Origin: Prevotella sp.
GTDB taxonomy: Bacteria > Bacteroidota > Bacteroidia > Bacteroidales > Bacteroidaceae
Assembly: GCA_017650905.1 (NCBI GenBank)
Contig: JAGCDZ010000091.1
Location: forward strand, 1-32,309
Direction: 5' to 3'
Length of the DNA: 32,309 nt
The position numbers and the translations under genes are program-made. The notes beneath the pieces were generated by a model. It did not search any database and had not been told where the DNA came from. It saw nothing but the letters and a program-made list of their open reading frames with translations. Below are positions 1 through 7,612 of the stretch, piece after piece (the first letter of the stretch is position 1; every line of letters starts with the position of its first letter).

Positions 1-241
1 CCATATAGGGATTGAAATAGTACGACGAGTCGTAGAGCGAGCCTGTCCACTGGGTCTTTACCGACACGGGATCACCCTTGCCGTTGGTCAGCAGCGACCC
101 AGGCAACATCACATAGTCATTGTAATGCAGGGAATCGCCCAGCGACAACTCCCAGTCACCTGCCAGATTGATGGTCTCCTGAGCCCAGACATGAAGCCCT
201 CCCATCAACAGGCCAAGCAGAAACGCAACCGACCGTCTCAT
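1..241 (-). CDS. Secreted GH2-like glycoside hydrolase, N-terminal fragment
   Basis: The 80 visible codons begin at an ATG read from 241 down and have no stop before the window edge. The first 20 residues (MRRSVAFLLGLLMGGLHVWA) form a typical signal peptide with a cleavage site before Q21. The mature part reads NLAGDWELSLGD, then LPGSLLTNGKGDPVS, then QWTGSLYDSSYYFNPYM. From memory, this is the start of large Bacteroidales glycosidases with a GH2-type sugar-binding N domain, but the catalytic part is outside the window, so substrate is unknown. It is the last visible gene of the fucI-fucP-dehydrogenase transcription unit, 45 nt after the dehydrogenase stop, and the gap is almost entirely a heptamer array. 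A role in releasing sugars from plant or host glycans is inference from family and context. Confidence 0.7.
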   Translation of the reverse strand, partial: MRRSVAFLLGLLMGGLHVWAQETINLAGDWELSLGDSLHYNDYVMLPGSLLTNGKGDPVSVKTQWTGSLYDSSYYFNPYM

Positions 242-243
242 CC

Positions 244-292
244 TTCAATCTTCAATTTTCAATCCTCAATTTTCAATCTTCAATCTTCAAAA
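244..292. repeat. Heptamer array between two operon genes
   Basis: Six consecutive 7-nt units of the form TTCAATY (one CTCAATT variant) followed by a partial seventh. On the minus strand they read TTGAAGA/TTGAAAA. The array fills the gap between the dehydrogenase and the GH2-like gene, and the dehydrogenase stop codon TGA is itself inside the first unit. Confidence 0.9.
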
Positions 293-1303
293 GTGTACCA
301 ATATACGGAACACCTTACCAGGATTCTCAGCCCACTGCTGCATGGCCTCGAGAGCCTGCTCTGGGGCCACATCGCCACTGATCAGACGATCCACCGGACA
401 GGTGCCGCGCTGCAGATAGTGGATCACCGCACGGAAGTCAGAGGGCTGGGCATTACGCGAGCCGCGGATATCGAGCTCTTTCTGCACGAAATACTTTGTC
501 TGGAAGGCCACCTCGCTCTTGGCATAGCCGATGCAGACCACACGACCGGTGAAGGCCACTTCGTTGATGGCCATCTGATAGGTCGGTACACTGCCCACAG
601 CCTCTATCACCACATCGGGACCGAAACCGCCGGTCAGCTCCTGCAGCCGGGCATGCACATCCTCCTGAAGCGTATTCACGGCATAAGTGGCACCCATCTC
701 CTTGGCCAAAGCCAGCTTCTCGTCGTCGATATCGGCAGCAATAACGGTAGCGCCACGCAATGCAGCACGCACCACGGCACCCATACCCACCATACCACAA
801 CCGATCACCATCACCACGTCGATATCCGTCACCTGAGCACGGTTCACGGCATGGAAGCCCACGCTCATCGGCTCTATCAGCGCACAGGTACGGGGATCCA
901 AGCCCCCGGCGGGAATCACCTTCTCCCAGGGCAGCACGAGCAACTCGCGCATCGCACCCCAGCGCTGCACACCGAGCGTCTCGTTGTGCTCACAGGCATT
1001 CACACGGCCATTACGGCACGAGGCGCACTTGCCGCAGTTGGTATAGGGATTCACGGTGACCACCATGCCGGGCTTCAGCATGTCGGGCACGTTTTTGCCC
1101 ACACTGACGATCTCGGCACCCACTTCATGACCGGGCACTACAGGCATCTTCACCATCGGGTTGCCGCCACGGAAGGTGTTCAGGTCGCTGCCGCAGAAGC
1201 CCACGTATTTCATCTTCAACAATACCTCGCCGTCGCCCATCTCCGGCTCGGCCATCTCAATCACCTTCATCACCGAAGGCTCACTAATCTGAATTGCTTT
1301 CAT
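287..1303 (-). CDS. Zinc-dependent medium-chain alcohol/polyol dehydrogenase
   Basis: A 338-residue MDR-type dehydrogenase, the usual length for the family. Residues expected for catalytic zinc are present: C37 in GFCGSD and H59-E60 in PGHE. The structural-zinc lobe has C90, C93, C96 and C104. A Rossmann motif follows in VMVIGCGMVGMGAVV (about residues 164-178) with an acidic ADIDDEK after the second strand, which suggests NAD(H) rather than NADP(H). It is predicted cytoplasmic. The family includes sorbitol, threonine and RspB-like dehydrogenases, and the exact substrate cannot be read from sequence. It lies 3 nt after fucP in the same direction, so it is probably co-transcribed and translationally coupled. 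A role on an L-fucose-derived alcohol, aldehyde or sugar acid is inference. Confidence 0.85.
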   Translation of the reverse strand: MKAIQISEPSVMKVIEMAEPEMGDGEVLLKMKYVGFCGSDLNTFRGGNPMVKMPVVPGHEVGAEIVSVGKNVPDMLKPGMVVTVNPYTNCGKCASCRNGRVNACEHNETLGVQRWGAMRELLVLPWEKVIPAGGLDPRTCALIEPMSVGFHAVNRAQVTDIDVVMVIGCGMVGMGAVVRAALRGATVIAADIDDEKLALAKEMGATYAVNTLQEDVHARLQELTGGFGPDVVIEAVGSVPTYQMAINEVAFTGRVVCIGYAKSEVAFQTKYFVQKELDIRGSRNAQPSDFRAVIHYLQRGTCPVDRLISGDVAPEQALEAMQQWAENPGKVFRILVHF

Positions 1304-1306
1304 TCT

Positions 1307-2623
1307 TTATTTTGTTATTAATGCTTTCTTATACGAACGATAGCCGTAGCAGATGATGATCAGGAAACAGATCAGCGGCAGCACGAACGACACGTTGACA
1401 GCCGGATGACCGAAGATCACCTCCTGGTCGATGAGCAGTCCCTGCAGCGGCGGCATCAGCGCACCACCCACGATGGCCATCACCAGGAAGGCAGCCCCGA
1501 GGTGAGTATCCTTGGTATCGACATCCTCAAGAGCGATACCATAGATGCTGGGGAACATGATACTCATAAACAGGCTGATGGCCACCAGTGAATACAGGCC
1601 GAGCATCCCCTCGATGCAGATGGCCCCGAGTGTGAAGATACTGGCACAGACACCGAATATGGTCAGCAGCATACGCGTGTTCACCCACTTCATGCAATAG
1701 GTTCCCACAAATCGTCCCGTCAGGTTCAGCGACATGGCGCAGATATTAAACATCTGGGCCCTGGCCTTGTTGATACCCAAGTGGTCGGCATACTGGATAA
1801 TAAACGTCCACACCATGATCTGCGCAGCCACATAGCACATCTGGGCAAACACCCCTTCACGGTAGATATTGTTGTGCCAGAGGTTGCTGAGCGTCTTACC
1901 TACGCTATTGGTATTACCGGCCGCCTTCTCTTCCTCACTCTGTGTCTTCGGCATCTTGGTCAGGGCTATCACAGCCAGCACAATGAGCACCACCAGTCCG
2001 ATGGCCACGTATGGATCGCGAATCACGGCCAGGTCATGCAGTCGGATGTCGGCCTTCTCAGCCTCACTCAGCAGGGGGAAGATAATCTGCCCTGCCTCAT
2101 CACGCTTATCAGAAAGCAACTGTGGCAGCACGATGAACGAAGCCACGGCCATACCACTCAGCGAACCCACAGGGTTGAAGGCCTGCGCCATGTTCAATCG
2201 GCGTGTAGAGGTCTCCTTGTCGCCCAACGAGAGGATAAACGGATTGGCCGTTGTCTCTAAGAAGGCGAGACCGAAGGTCAGGATATACAGGGAGATGCAG
2301 AAAAAGGAAAACTGCTGGTAGTTGGCAGCAGGTATGAACAGGAACGCGCCGATGGCATAGAGTGCCAGCCCCAACAGGATACCGCTCTTATAGGAATACC
2401 TTCTGATAAACAGGGCTGCCGGTATGGCCATCGTAGCATAGCCGCCATAGAAGGCAAACTGAATCAGCGACGCCTTGGCAGCCGACAGTTCCATAACGGT
2501 CTGGAAAGCCGCCACCATCGGGTTGGTGATATCATTGGCAAATCCCCAGAGGGCAAATAGCGAGGTGACGAGAATAAACGTCAGCAGATACTTCTTCGGT
2601 ATCAGTTTCTTTTTCTGCTCCAT
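1307..2623 (-). CDS. fucP: L-fucose:H+ symporter FucP (major facilitator superfamily)
   Basis: A 438-residue integral inner-membrane protein of the FHS/FucP branch of the MFS, the same length as E. coli FucP. The N-terminus reads FALWGFANDITNPMVAAF (about residues 22-39), the characteristic TM1 signature of this family, including the WGFxN segment. About 12 hydrophobic helices alternate with short charged loops; a longer polar loop (about 165-205) and the central loop with KMPKTQSEEE near 223-235 divide the two halves. It would import L-fucose with protons. It is preceded by fucI with a 31-nt gap made of heptamers and followed after 3 nt by the dehydrogenase. FHS members also take other sugars, so the fucose assignment rests mainly on the adjacent isomerase. 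Confidence 0.93.
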   Translation of the reverse strand: MEQKKKLIPKKYLLTFILVTSLFALWGFANDITNPMVAAFQTVMELSAAKASLIQFAFYGGYATMAIPAALFIRRYSYKSGILLGLALYAIGAFLFIPAANYQQFSFFCISLYILTFGLAFLETTANPFILSLGDKETSTRRLNMAQAFNPVGSLSGMAVASFIVLPQLLSDKRDEAGQIIFPLLSEAEKADIRLHDLAVIRDPYVAIGLVVLIVLAVIALTKMPKTQSEEEKAAGNTNSVGKTLSNLWHNNIYREGVFAQMCYVAAQIMVWTFIIQYADHLGINKARAQMFNICAMSLNLTGRFVGTYCMKWVNTRMLLTIFGVCASIFTLGAICIEGMLGLYSLVAISLFMSIMFPSIYGIALEDVDTKDTHLGAAFLVMAIVGGALMPPLQGLLIDQEVIFGHPAVNVSFVLPLICFLIIICYGYRSYKKALITK

Positions 2624-2627
2624 TTCC

Positions 2628-2655
2628 TAAACTCTAAACTATAAACTATAAACTC
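2628..2655. repeat. Heptamer array at the fucI-fucP junction
   Basis: Four exact 7-nt units (TAAACTC, TAAACTA, TAAACTA, TAAACTC on the plus strand). The array begins at the fucI stop codon (TAG, complement of 2655-2657) and almost fills the gap to the fucP start. Confidence 0.9.
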
Positions 2656-4475
2656 TACTCATAAATTGGTCCGAAATTCTTGCAGGCCCTGTAGTCCGCC
2701 CCCTCCTTATCCATGCCAAAGGCATTCCAGCAGGAAGGACGGAAGATGTCCTTGTCAGCGATGTTGTGCATACAGACGGGAATGCGCAGCATGGCACAGA
2801 GCGTAATCAGGTCAGCACCCACATGTCCATAGCAGATGGCACCATGGTTGGCCCCCCAGTTGTTCATCACCGAGTAGACATCCTTGAAAGCATCCTTCGC
2901 GGGGTCGAGTCTCGGGGCAAACCAGGTTGTCGGCCAGGTGGGGTCGGTACGCTTGTCGAGGATATCGTGGGTCTTCGGGTCGAGCTCCACGGTCCAGCCC
3001 TCAGCCAACTGCAGCACGGGACCGAGACCAGCCACCATGTTCAGGCGCAGCATCGTCATCGGCATGCCGCCCTTGGTCACGAAGTGTGAGCTATAGCCGC
3101 CACCACGGAAATAGTCGCGGTCGGCAGGCATCCACGAGGTCGCCTTCAGACAGGCCTCCATATCTTCTTGTTTCATCTCCCAGAAAGGCTTAATCGTGGG
3201 ATTGCCATCCTTATCGCTCATGGCGCCGGTGGCATCAAGGGTGGTAGCACCGCTGTTGATGAGATGGATGAATCCGCCGCCGGCACCACCTTCTGGCCGT
3301 TTGCCAGCCACGCGCTCCACAGCCTCGGGACTCCAATAGGTGCGGATATCCGAGAACATCACGCCACGATTGGTCAGCAGATGGCCGAAGAGCATCGACA
3401 TACCGTTCAGGAAGTCATTCTCCGTGGCCAGGGTATAAGCCTCACGTGGACCGTTCCAGTCGAAGCTTGTGCACATCATCGACTCAGGAAAATCGAAGTT
3501 CGGCTTATAGTCCGTCCACTGACGCTGGCCCTGCACACCGGCAGCGATGGCGTTGTGGCCGATAGCCTCCTCCTTATAGCCCAGCTCCAACAGGCGCTCC
3601 GAGCCCTGCATCAGGTCGCGGATAATCATCATCGTCTTCACGGTGAATTCCCAGTCCTCATCCTTCTCCTGGCGGTTCTTGCCTTTGCCCTTGCCGTTGA
3701 AGGTGGTCATGGGCACACCGGGGAACAACGGCCGGTCCTCATTATAGTCGTGGCCCTCCTGGGGCTTGCAGTATTTCTCCACCCAGGCCATCGCCTTTGC
3801 AAACTCTTCCTTATCATAGATGCCGAAATCCACGCGACGGAGAATCTCCACCAGCGAGACATATTCGGTGCGCATGCCGAGGTACTGCTGCAGGAAGTCG
3901 GCATTCACAATCGAGCCGGCGATACCCATACAGGTATTTCCCAGACTCAGATAGCTCTTACCGCGCATCGTAGCCACCGCCTGGGCGGCACGGGCAAAGC
4001 GCAACAGTTTTTCAGCTACATCCTCGGGGATGGTGTTATCGTCCAGGTCCTGCACGTCATGGCCATAGATGCCATAGGCAGGCAGACCTTTCTGGGCGTG
4101 GGCGGCAAGCACAGCTGCCAGATACACAGCGCCGGGACGCTCCGTGCCATTGAAGCCCCACACGGCCTTCGGGTAATAGGGATTCATGTCCATCGTCTCC
4201 GAGCCGTAGCACCAGCACGAGGTGACGGTAATGGTCGCCCCCACGCCCTCACGCTCGAACTTCTCGACACAGGCGGCACTCTCTCCCACCCTACCGATAG
4301 TCGTATCAGAGATTACACATTCCACCTTCGAGCCGTCACCATTCTTCAGGTTCTGCTCTATCAGGTTCTTCACCGCCTTAGCCAGCGCCATGGTCTTTTC
4401 TTCTAAGCTCTCACGGACACCACCCTGACGACCGTCAATCGTGGGCCGGATGCCTATTTTTGGATAGTTTGCCAT
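2655..4475 (-). CDS. fucI: L-fucose isomerase FucI
   Basis: A 606-residue protein, close to the roughly 590 residues of characterised FucI enzymes, converting L-fucose to L-fuculose in the cytoplasm with a divalent metal, usually Mn2+. It starts [20 protein letters not shown] and contains [17 protein letters not shown] and [20 protein letters not shown], all typical of the family's N1 and N2 domains. The C-terminal third has [22 protein letters not shown], carrying the conserved histidine region. D-arabinose is a common alternative substrate of this family. It is the first gene of the operon, with a promoter-like TAnnTTTG just upstream. No fuculokinase or fuculose-phosphate aldolase gene is visible here, so the rest of the route must be elsewhere or to the left of the window. 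Confidence 0.96.
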   Translation of the reverse strand: MANYPKIGIRPTIDGRQGGVRESLEEKTMALAKAVKNLIEQNLKNGDGSKVECVISDTTIGRVGESAACVEKFEREGVGATITVTSCWCYGSETMDMNPYYPKAVWGFNGTERPGAVYLAAVLAAHAQKGLPAYGIYGHDVQDLDDNTIPEDVAEKLLRFARAAQAVATMRGKSYLSLGNTCMGIAGSIVNADFLQQYLGMRTEYVSLVEILRRVDFGIYDKEEFAKAMAWVEKYCKPQEGHDYNEDRPLFPGVPMTTFNGKGKGKNRQEKDEDWEFTVKTMMIIRDLMQGSERLLELGYKEEAIGHNAIAAGVQGQRQWTDYKPNFDFPESMMCTSFDWNGPREAYTLATENDFLNGMSMLFGHLLTNRGVMFSDIRTYWSPEAVERVAGKRPEGGAGGGFIHLINSGATTLDATGAMSDKDGNPTIKPFWEMKQEDMEACLKATSWMPADRDYFRGGGYSSHFVTKGGMPMTMLRLNMVAGLGPVLQLAEGWTVELDPKTHDILDKRTDPTWPTTWFAPRLDPAKDAFKDVYSVMNNWGANHGAICYGHVGADLITLCAMLRIPVCMHNIADKDIFRPSCWNAFGMDKEGADYRACKNFGPIYE

Positions 4476-4519
4476 TTTGTTTTAGTAAAGCTTTAATTTG
4501 TCATTCTCAAAATATCCTG

Positions 4520-4527
4520 CAAAGGTA
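4520..4527 (-). promoter_or_regulatory. Bacteroidetes -7 element upstream of fucI
   Basis: TACCTTTG on the minus strand fits the Bacteroidetes consensus TAnnTTTG and lies about 45 nt before the fucI ATG. I do not see a good TTTG at the -33 position, which would fit an activator-dependent, sugar-induced promoter, but that is inference. Confidence 0.6.
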
Positions 4528-4593
4528 ATCATTTTATTGTGAAAGTATGCGAAATCATCGTTTTTTTAACAATCACTGACACTTCAGCACAGA

Positions 4594-4619
4594 AATCCCC
4601 CCGCAAATGCGGAGGGATT
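4594..4619 (-). terminator. Hairpin terminator after the HU-HIG gene
   Basis: A 12-bp stem, AATCCCTCCGCA on the minus strand pairing with its near-complement, around a 2-nt centre. The only imperfect pair is a U-G wobble when read on the minus strand, so it folds better as minus-strand RNA. It lies 48 nt past the stop of the minus-strand gene at 4667. The U tract after it is weak. Confidence 0.5.
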
Positions 4620-4633
4620 GCCATCATTTTGAC

Positions 4634-4654
4634 CATTCACTCTTCACTGTTCAC
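4634..4654. repeat. Heptamer array downstream of the HU-HIG gene
   Basis: Three consecutive units CATTCAC, TCTTCAC and TGTTCAC with an exact 7-nt period, placed between the HU-HIG stop codon and its terminator hairpin. Confidence 0.8.
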
Positions 4655-4666
4655 TATCGAAGCGCT

Positions 4667-5521
4667 TTAGTCTTTGTCAAAGCCGTCGTCGCCACTGGCC
4701 GAGCCGGTGTTGATTACGAGGGTCGAAGCCTGACCGGGCATCGCGAAGTTGCCGGTGTAGACACCACCATCCTCAGTCAGCTCAATCTCCGAACCGTTCA
4801 GGGTAGCCGTCGGCACCTGACCTGTTGCGGGCGTGATGCTCAGCTCCACCTCGTCGTCCTCGTTCAGGCTGGAGCCCGAGGTCACAGCGCTACCGTTGAT
4901 GGTAACCGATGCCGAGCCATTACCGCTGGTCGTGATGGTCAGGGCGTAGTTCTCAGTGGTTTCCGGGCCTGTCGAAGAACCACCCTGATTCTGCGAGCCG
5001 CCCTGCTCACCATTCTGCGAACCGCCTTGGCTCTGTCCGCCGTCCTCGTTCTCCTCGTTGTCACCACCCTCAGCCTCGGTCTCGGCTTTGCCTGACAGCA
5101 GACTCTTGATGTTGACGAACTCGGCCTTCTTGATGAACTCGCGGCTGGAGAGGTTGTCCTCCTGTGCCTGATCGGGCAGGAAGCGGATGTGAAGCGCCTT
5201 CAGGTGCTGGTTCACATTGAAGTCCTCCTCCTTGTCGGCACCGCCCTTCTGGCACTCCGCCGTCAGGTAGAACGTGCCCAGTCCGGCAATCTTCACCTTC
5301 TTCGATTCCAGCAACATCTCGACCAGACAGGTCTTGACCTTCTTCATCACACCCTCCACCACATCGGCCGTAAACACGGAGCCGTGTTCAGAGATGTGCT
5401 TGGCGAGCTTTTCGGTGCTCAGCGTTTCGATACTTTTGAGGCGGGCGTACCATTTCCCGAACATCACAGACTCTGAGTCCTTGATGTCATTCTGATAAAC
5501 CTCGTAAAGAATTTTACTCAT
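4667..5521 (-). CDS. HU-HIG family DNA-binding protein with acidic linker and Ig-like tail
   Basis: Residues 1 to about 125 resemble the Bacteroidetes HU-type domain: an N-terminal KILYEVYQNDIKDSESVMFGKWYARL, then a helix pair and KKVKIAGLGTFYLTAE, the IHF/HU-like beta region with its GLGTF turn. Residues about 145-185 are a low-complexity Glu/Gly/Gln/Ser linker with repeated GGSQN units. Residues about 190-280 are a beta-rich, Ig-like module (NYALTITTSGNGSASVTINGS). This order matches the group called HU-HIG (HU fused to wHTH, Ig or Gly-rich motif). The protein has no signal peptide. The family is common in Bacteroidales beside VirE-N/DUF3987 genes and cell-wall hydrolases, both of which occur in this window. 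Molecular function is unproven; DNA binding is inferred from the fold. Confidence 0.8.
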   Translation of the reverse strand: MSKILYEVYQNDIKDSESVMFGKWYARLKSIETLSTEKLAKHISEHGSVFTADVVEGVMKKVKTCLVEMLLESKKVKIAGLGTFYLTAECQKGGADKEEDFNVNQHLKALHIRFLPDQAQEDNLSSREFIKKAEFVNIKSLLSGKAETEAEGGDNEENEDGGQSQGGSQNGEQGGSQNQGGSSTGPETTENYALTITTSGNGSASVTINGSAVTSGSSLNEDDEVELSITPATGQVPTATLNGSEIELTEDGGVYTGNFAMPGQASTLVINTGSASGDDGFDKD

Positions 5522-5581
5522 GGTATAAGATTATTAAGTAAGACATAATCCAGGTCAGGATTCTCCTGCCTTTCTATGCTA

Positions 5582-5613
5582 CAAAGGTACAAAAATTATC
5601 TGAAGATACCAAA
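5582..5613 (-). promoter_or_regulatory. Complete Bacteroidetes promoter for the HU-HIG gene
   Basis: On the minus strand, TTTG (complement of 5610-5613) is followed after 20 nt by TACCTTTG (complement of 5582-5589). Both boxes and the spacing match the primary sigma factor consensus of Bacteroidetes. The ATG is about 60 nt downstream. Confidence 0.8.
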
Positions 5614-5713
5614 CAAATTTGTTTAAAAATTTAGTAAATAATTGTTAATATTCAACTAAGATTCTGATGCCGAATCTATGAACCGAGAACAGGGCGTTTA
5701 TACCCTCCTTTTG

Positions 5714-5779
5714 ACGAGATTACGGCTCGTGATCAACGAGATTACGGCTCACGCTCAACGAGATTACGGCTCGTGATCT
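5714..5779. repeat. Three tandem 22-bp repeats upstream of mntA
   Basis: Units start at 5714, 5736 and 5758, each ACGAGATTACGGCTC followed by a 7-nt tail (GTGATCA, ACGCTCA, GTGATCT). Units one and three contain ACGAG and CTCGT arms that could form a small hairpin. Apart from this array and the promoter at 5890 I see nothing in the 5614-5950 gap. Confidence 0.85.
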
Positions 5780-5889
5780 ACAGGCGTTTTCAGACTACCG
5801 GATTCCGTTTTCATCTACACGTGATAGATGCAATACTTTCCTACTTATCTACTTTCCCAGCGATTACCCATTACTTTCTTTCTTTAAAA

Positions 5890-5921
5890 TTTGGAAGTTT
5901 GTGAAAAAGTTCCTATATTTG
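5890..5921 (+). promoter_or_regulatory. Complete Bacteroidetes promoter for mntA-hepT
   Basis: TTTG at 5890-5893, a 20-nt spacer, then TATATTTG at 5914-5921; the mntA ATG is 29 nt further on. This fits the TTTG/TAnnTTTG consensus closely. Confidence 0.8.
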
Positions 5922-5950
5922 CACACGAAACAGATTACAAAGGTAAATAG

Positions 5951-6244
5951 ATGAAGTCGCAGACAGAGATACTAAACTTATTGAGGCGTTATAAACCAAC
6001 GGCTCAAAAGAAGTATGGTCTGACTAAAATAGGCATATTCGGCTCAGTGGCTCGTGGCGAGCAGACTGCAGACAGCGACGTTGATGTTTGTTACGAAGGC
6101 CAGGCGCCCTCGCTGCTTACCTTGGATAAGATTCAGACAGAACTTGAACAGCTTCTTGATTGCAAGGTCGATCTGGTTCGCGTCCGTGATAACATGAACA
6201 GTTTGCTTAGGCAGAGAATCCTCAGAGATGGAATATACGTTTGA
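5951..6244 (+). CDS. mntA: MntA-type minimal nucleotidyltransferase antitoxin
   Basis: A 97-residue protein of the minimal nucleotidyltransferase (MNT) family. G31-S32, ten residues, then D43-V-D45 give the exact GSx10DxD motif of MntA antitoxins, and a third acidic strand follows in LDCKVDLVRV (about 68-77), the expected position of the third carboxylate. In characterised HepT/MntA systems the antitoxin transfers AMP units to a tyrosine of the HEPN toxin and blocks its RNase activity. The gene overlaps the downstream HEPN gene by 17 nt, so the pair is almost certainly translated together. It has its own promoter and is flanked by related 22-bp repeats on both sides. Confidence 0.92.
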   Translation: MKSQTEILNLLRRYKPTAQKKYGLTKIGIFGSVARGEQTADSDVDVCYEGQAPSLLTLDKIQTELEQLLDCKVDLVRVRDNMNSLLRQRILRDGIYV

Positions 6245-6608
6245 TAGAGAAATCGCACTCGACAGCCTTCAAAAGATAAAGGCTATGCTGGATCTCATTA
6301 CAGAAAGAGCATCTGTAGTAGAGACGCCTAACGATTTCCTATGTTCACCCGGAGGTATGCTGCGGCTTGATGCCATTTGCATGAATCTGATTGCGCTTGG
6401 CGAGACTGTGAAGGGCTTGGATAAGCTATCAGACGGTCAACTGCTGAAGAATTATCCTGAAGTATATTGGAAAGGTGTTATGGGAATGCGCGACAAGATT
6501 TCCCATCACTATTTCGAAATCGATACGGATGTCGTCTTCCGGACACTTGCAGAGGATATCCCGTCAATGATTCCTGTTGTGGAGAAGATAATCTCCGATT
6601 TACAGTAA
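6228..6608 (+). CDS. hepT: HepT-type HEPN RNase toxin (DUF86)
   Basis: A 126-residue, mostly helical protein of the HEPN/DUF86 family. R88, H93 and Y95 in RDKISHHYF form the exact RX4HXY motif: arginine and histidine make the RNase site, and the tyrosine is the residue AMPylated by MntA in studied systems. All motif residues are intact, so the toxin should be active and would act on cytoplasmic RNA, probably as a dimer. It starts inside the end of mntA (17-nt overlap), giving antitoxin-first order. The gene ends about 40 nt before a fourth copy of the 22-bp repeat. Confidence 0.92.
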   Translation: MEYTFDREIALDSLQKIKAMLDLITERASVVETPNDFLCSPGGMLRLDAICMNLIALGETVKGLDKLSDGQLLKNYPEVYWKGVMGMRDKISHHYFEIDTDVVFRTLAEDIPSMIPVVEKIISDLQ

Positions 6609-6647
6609 TTAAATATCATAAGGTCTAACCTTCAAAACAAACTGCGA

Positions 6648-6680
6648 GCTCACGCTCGACGAGATTACTGCTCGTGATCT
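6648..6680. repeat. Fourth, isolated copy of the 22-bp repeat downstream of hepT
   Basis: ACGAGATTACTGCTCGTGAT at 6659-6678 differs by one base from units in the 5714-5779 array, and it is preceded by GCTCACGCTCG, which matches the tail of the second unit. With the upstream array it brackets mntA-hepT. Confidence 0.8.
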
Positions 6681-6699
6681 TTAGCGTCATCGTCATTCG

Positions 6700-6862
6700 T
6701 TGACAGTTGACAGATGACAGTTTAAAAACTGCGTCCCTCCGATATATTGTAACCTTATTTAAATGTTAATTTTATATAACATTAACAATAATACTATAGA
6801 ATATCTATCTCTATCTATCCATCATGGCACATTTTCAAAACTGTCATCCGTCATCCGTCATT
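6700..6862. repeat. Inverted pair of heptamer arrays around an AT-rich core
   Basis: TTGACAG, TTGACAG, ATGACAG at 6700-6720 and TGTCATC, CGTCATC, CGTCATT at 6842-6862 are nearly reverse complements of each other. The core between them holds a smaller inverted repeat, TGTTAAT at 6764-6770 and ATTAACA at 6781-6787. It lies in the 370-nt gene-free stretch between hepT and the holin-like gene. It may be a small non-autonomous element or just two diverged arrays. Confidence 0.6.
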
Positions 6863-6897
6863 TTGTAATTTTCATGCTGTAATCTCCTGTCGAAAGA

Positions 6898-6929
6898 TTT
6901 GGTTTTCTCGGATATTTTTAGTAACTTTG
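6898..6929 (+). promoter_or_regulatory. Complete Bacteroidetes promoter for the membrane protein/peptidase pair
   Basis: TTTG at 6898-6901, 20-nt spacer, TAACTTTG at 6922-6929, with the ATG 48 nt downstream. Confidence 0.8.
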
Positions 6930-6977
6930 TAGAGTGTTAGAGAACTTAATAATTCACCATGTTAAAACATTCAGATT

Positions 6978-7199
6978 ATGAACGAGAAAGGCTTCAAAAT
7001 CTCTCAGTACGCCTGTGCGGTGCTGCTCATTGTGAGCAGTATCGCATTGGTGGCGTATCAGGTAATCGAGATCGACGATGTGGCTAGCGGGCTGCTGTAT
7101 TATGTAGCGCAGTCGTTCTTGCTCGCAGGCTCCATCTTCGGCCTCGACCAGTATATCCGTATCATCAATAAGCACTACCATGAACACACCAATCAATGA
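6978..7199 (+). CDS. Small two-helix membrane protein, possible holin
   Basis: A 73-residue protein with two hydrophobic segments, about residues 9-28 (SQYACAVLLIVSSIALVAY) and 38-58 (GLLYYVAQSFLLAGSIFGL), a short acidic turn EIDD between them and a polar, His-rich C-terminus. Its size and topology fit a small holin-like protein, and its gene overlaps the following peptidoglycan peptidase gene by 20 nt, as in lysis cassettes. No specific family is recognised. The holin role is inference from position and topology only. Confidence 0.65.
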   Translation: MNEKGFKISQYACAVLLIVSSIALVAYQVIEIDDVASGLLYYVAQSFLLAGSIFGLDQYIRIINKHYHEHTNQ

Positions 7200-7596
7200 T
7201 ACCAGACTCTCGCCTCACTTTAAGTTGACGGAGTTCCTTAATCTGAAAAAATACCCTGAGAACGTCCCCACGCTGCAGGATGTGGCTAACATGACCTATG
7301 GCTGCCATTTCCTTTTGGAGCCGGCTCGTAAAGAGGTGGGCCCAATCATTATCAATTCGGGGTTTCGCAATGAAGCCGTAAACCGCAAGGTCGGAGGAGT
7401 AACGAACTCTCAGCACCTGTTTGGCCAGGCTGCCGACATCCGTCCGAAAGACCCTGCTCAGTTCCCGGCGCTCGTGGACTTCTTGGGGGCCAATCCTTAT
7501 ACCGACCAGTTGCTCACGGGATCGGGCTGGCTCCACATTTCTTGGAATCCCTTCGCTCCGCCTCGCCACTTCATCCGCATAGGTTATTATAAATGA
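7180..7596 (+). CDS. M15-type peptidoglycan peptidase (endolysin-like)
   Basis: A 138-residue single-domain protein of the Peptidase_M15 (VanY/D-Ala-D-Ala peptidase-like, zinc-dependent) group. The zinc ligands are visible as H79 and D86 in SQHLFGQAAD (SxHxxGxAxD) and H119 in GWLHIS. NSGFRNEAVNRKVGG before the motif is also typical. It has no signal peptide, so it would need a membrane pore or another route to reach peptidoglycan, which makes the overlapping small membrane protein upstream significant. Members of this group cut D-Ala-D-Ala or similar stem-peptide bonds. Similar small hydrolases accompany HU-HIG and VirE-N genes in Bacteroidales and also occur in phages. Confidence 0.88.
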   Translation: MNTPINDTRLSPHFKLTEFLNLKKYPENVPTLQDVANMTYGCHFLLEPARKEVGPIIINSGFRNEAVNRKVGGVTNSQHLFGQAADIRPKDPAQFPALVDFLGANPYTDQLLTGSGWLHISWNPFAPPRHFIRIGYYK

Positions 7597-7612
7597 TAGA
7601 ATGACAATGACA

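Noticed and set aside
125-1321. A long His/Thr-rich open frame (398 codons) on the plus strand opposite the dehydrogenase
   Set aside because: It mirrors the third-position bias of the real minus-strand gene, which has complete zinc and Rossmann motifs, and its own sequence has no domain logic.
3168-4406. A 412-codon plus-strand frame opposite fucI
   Set aside because: Antisense shadow of a clear L-fucose isomerase gene; composition is the His/Ala/Leu-rich pattern typical of such shadows.
5714-5779. Possible CRISPR array
   Set aside because: The 22-bp units are directly tandem with no spacers, only three copies, and no cas genes are present.
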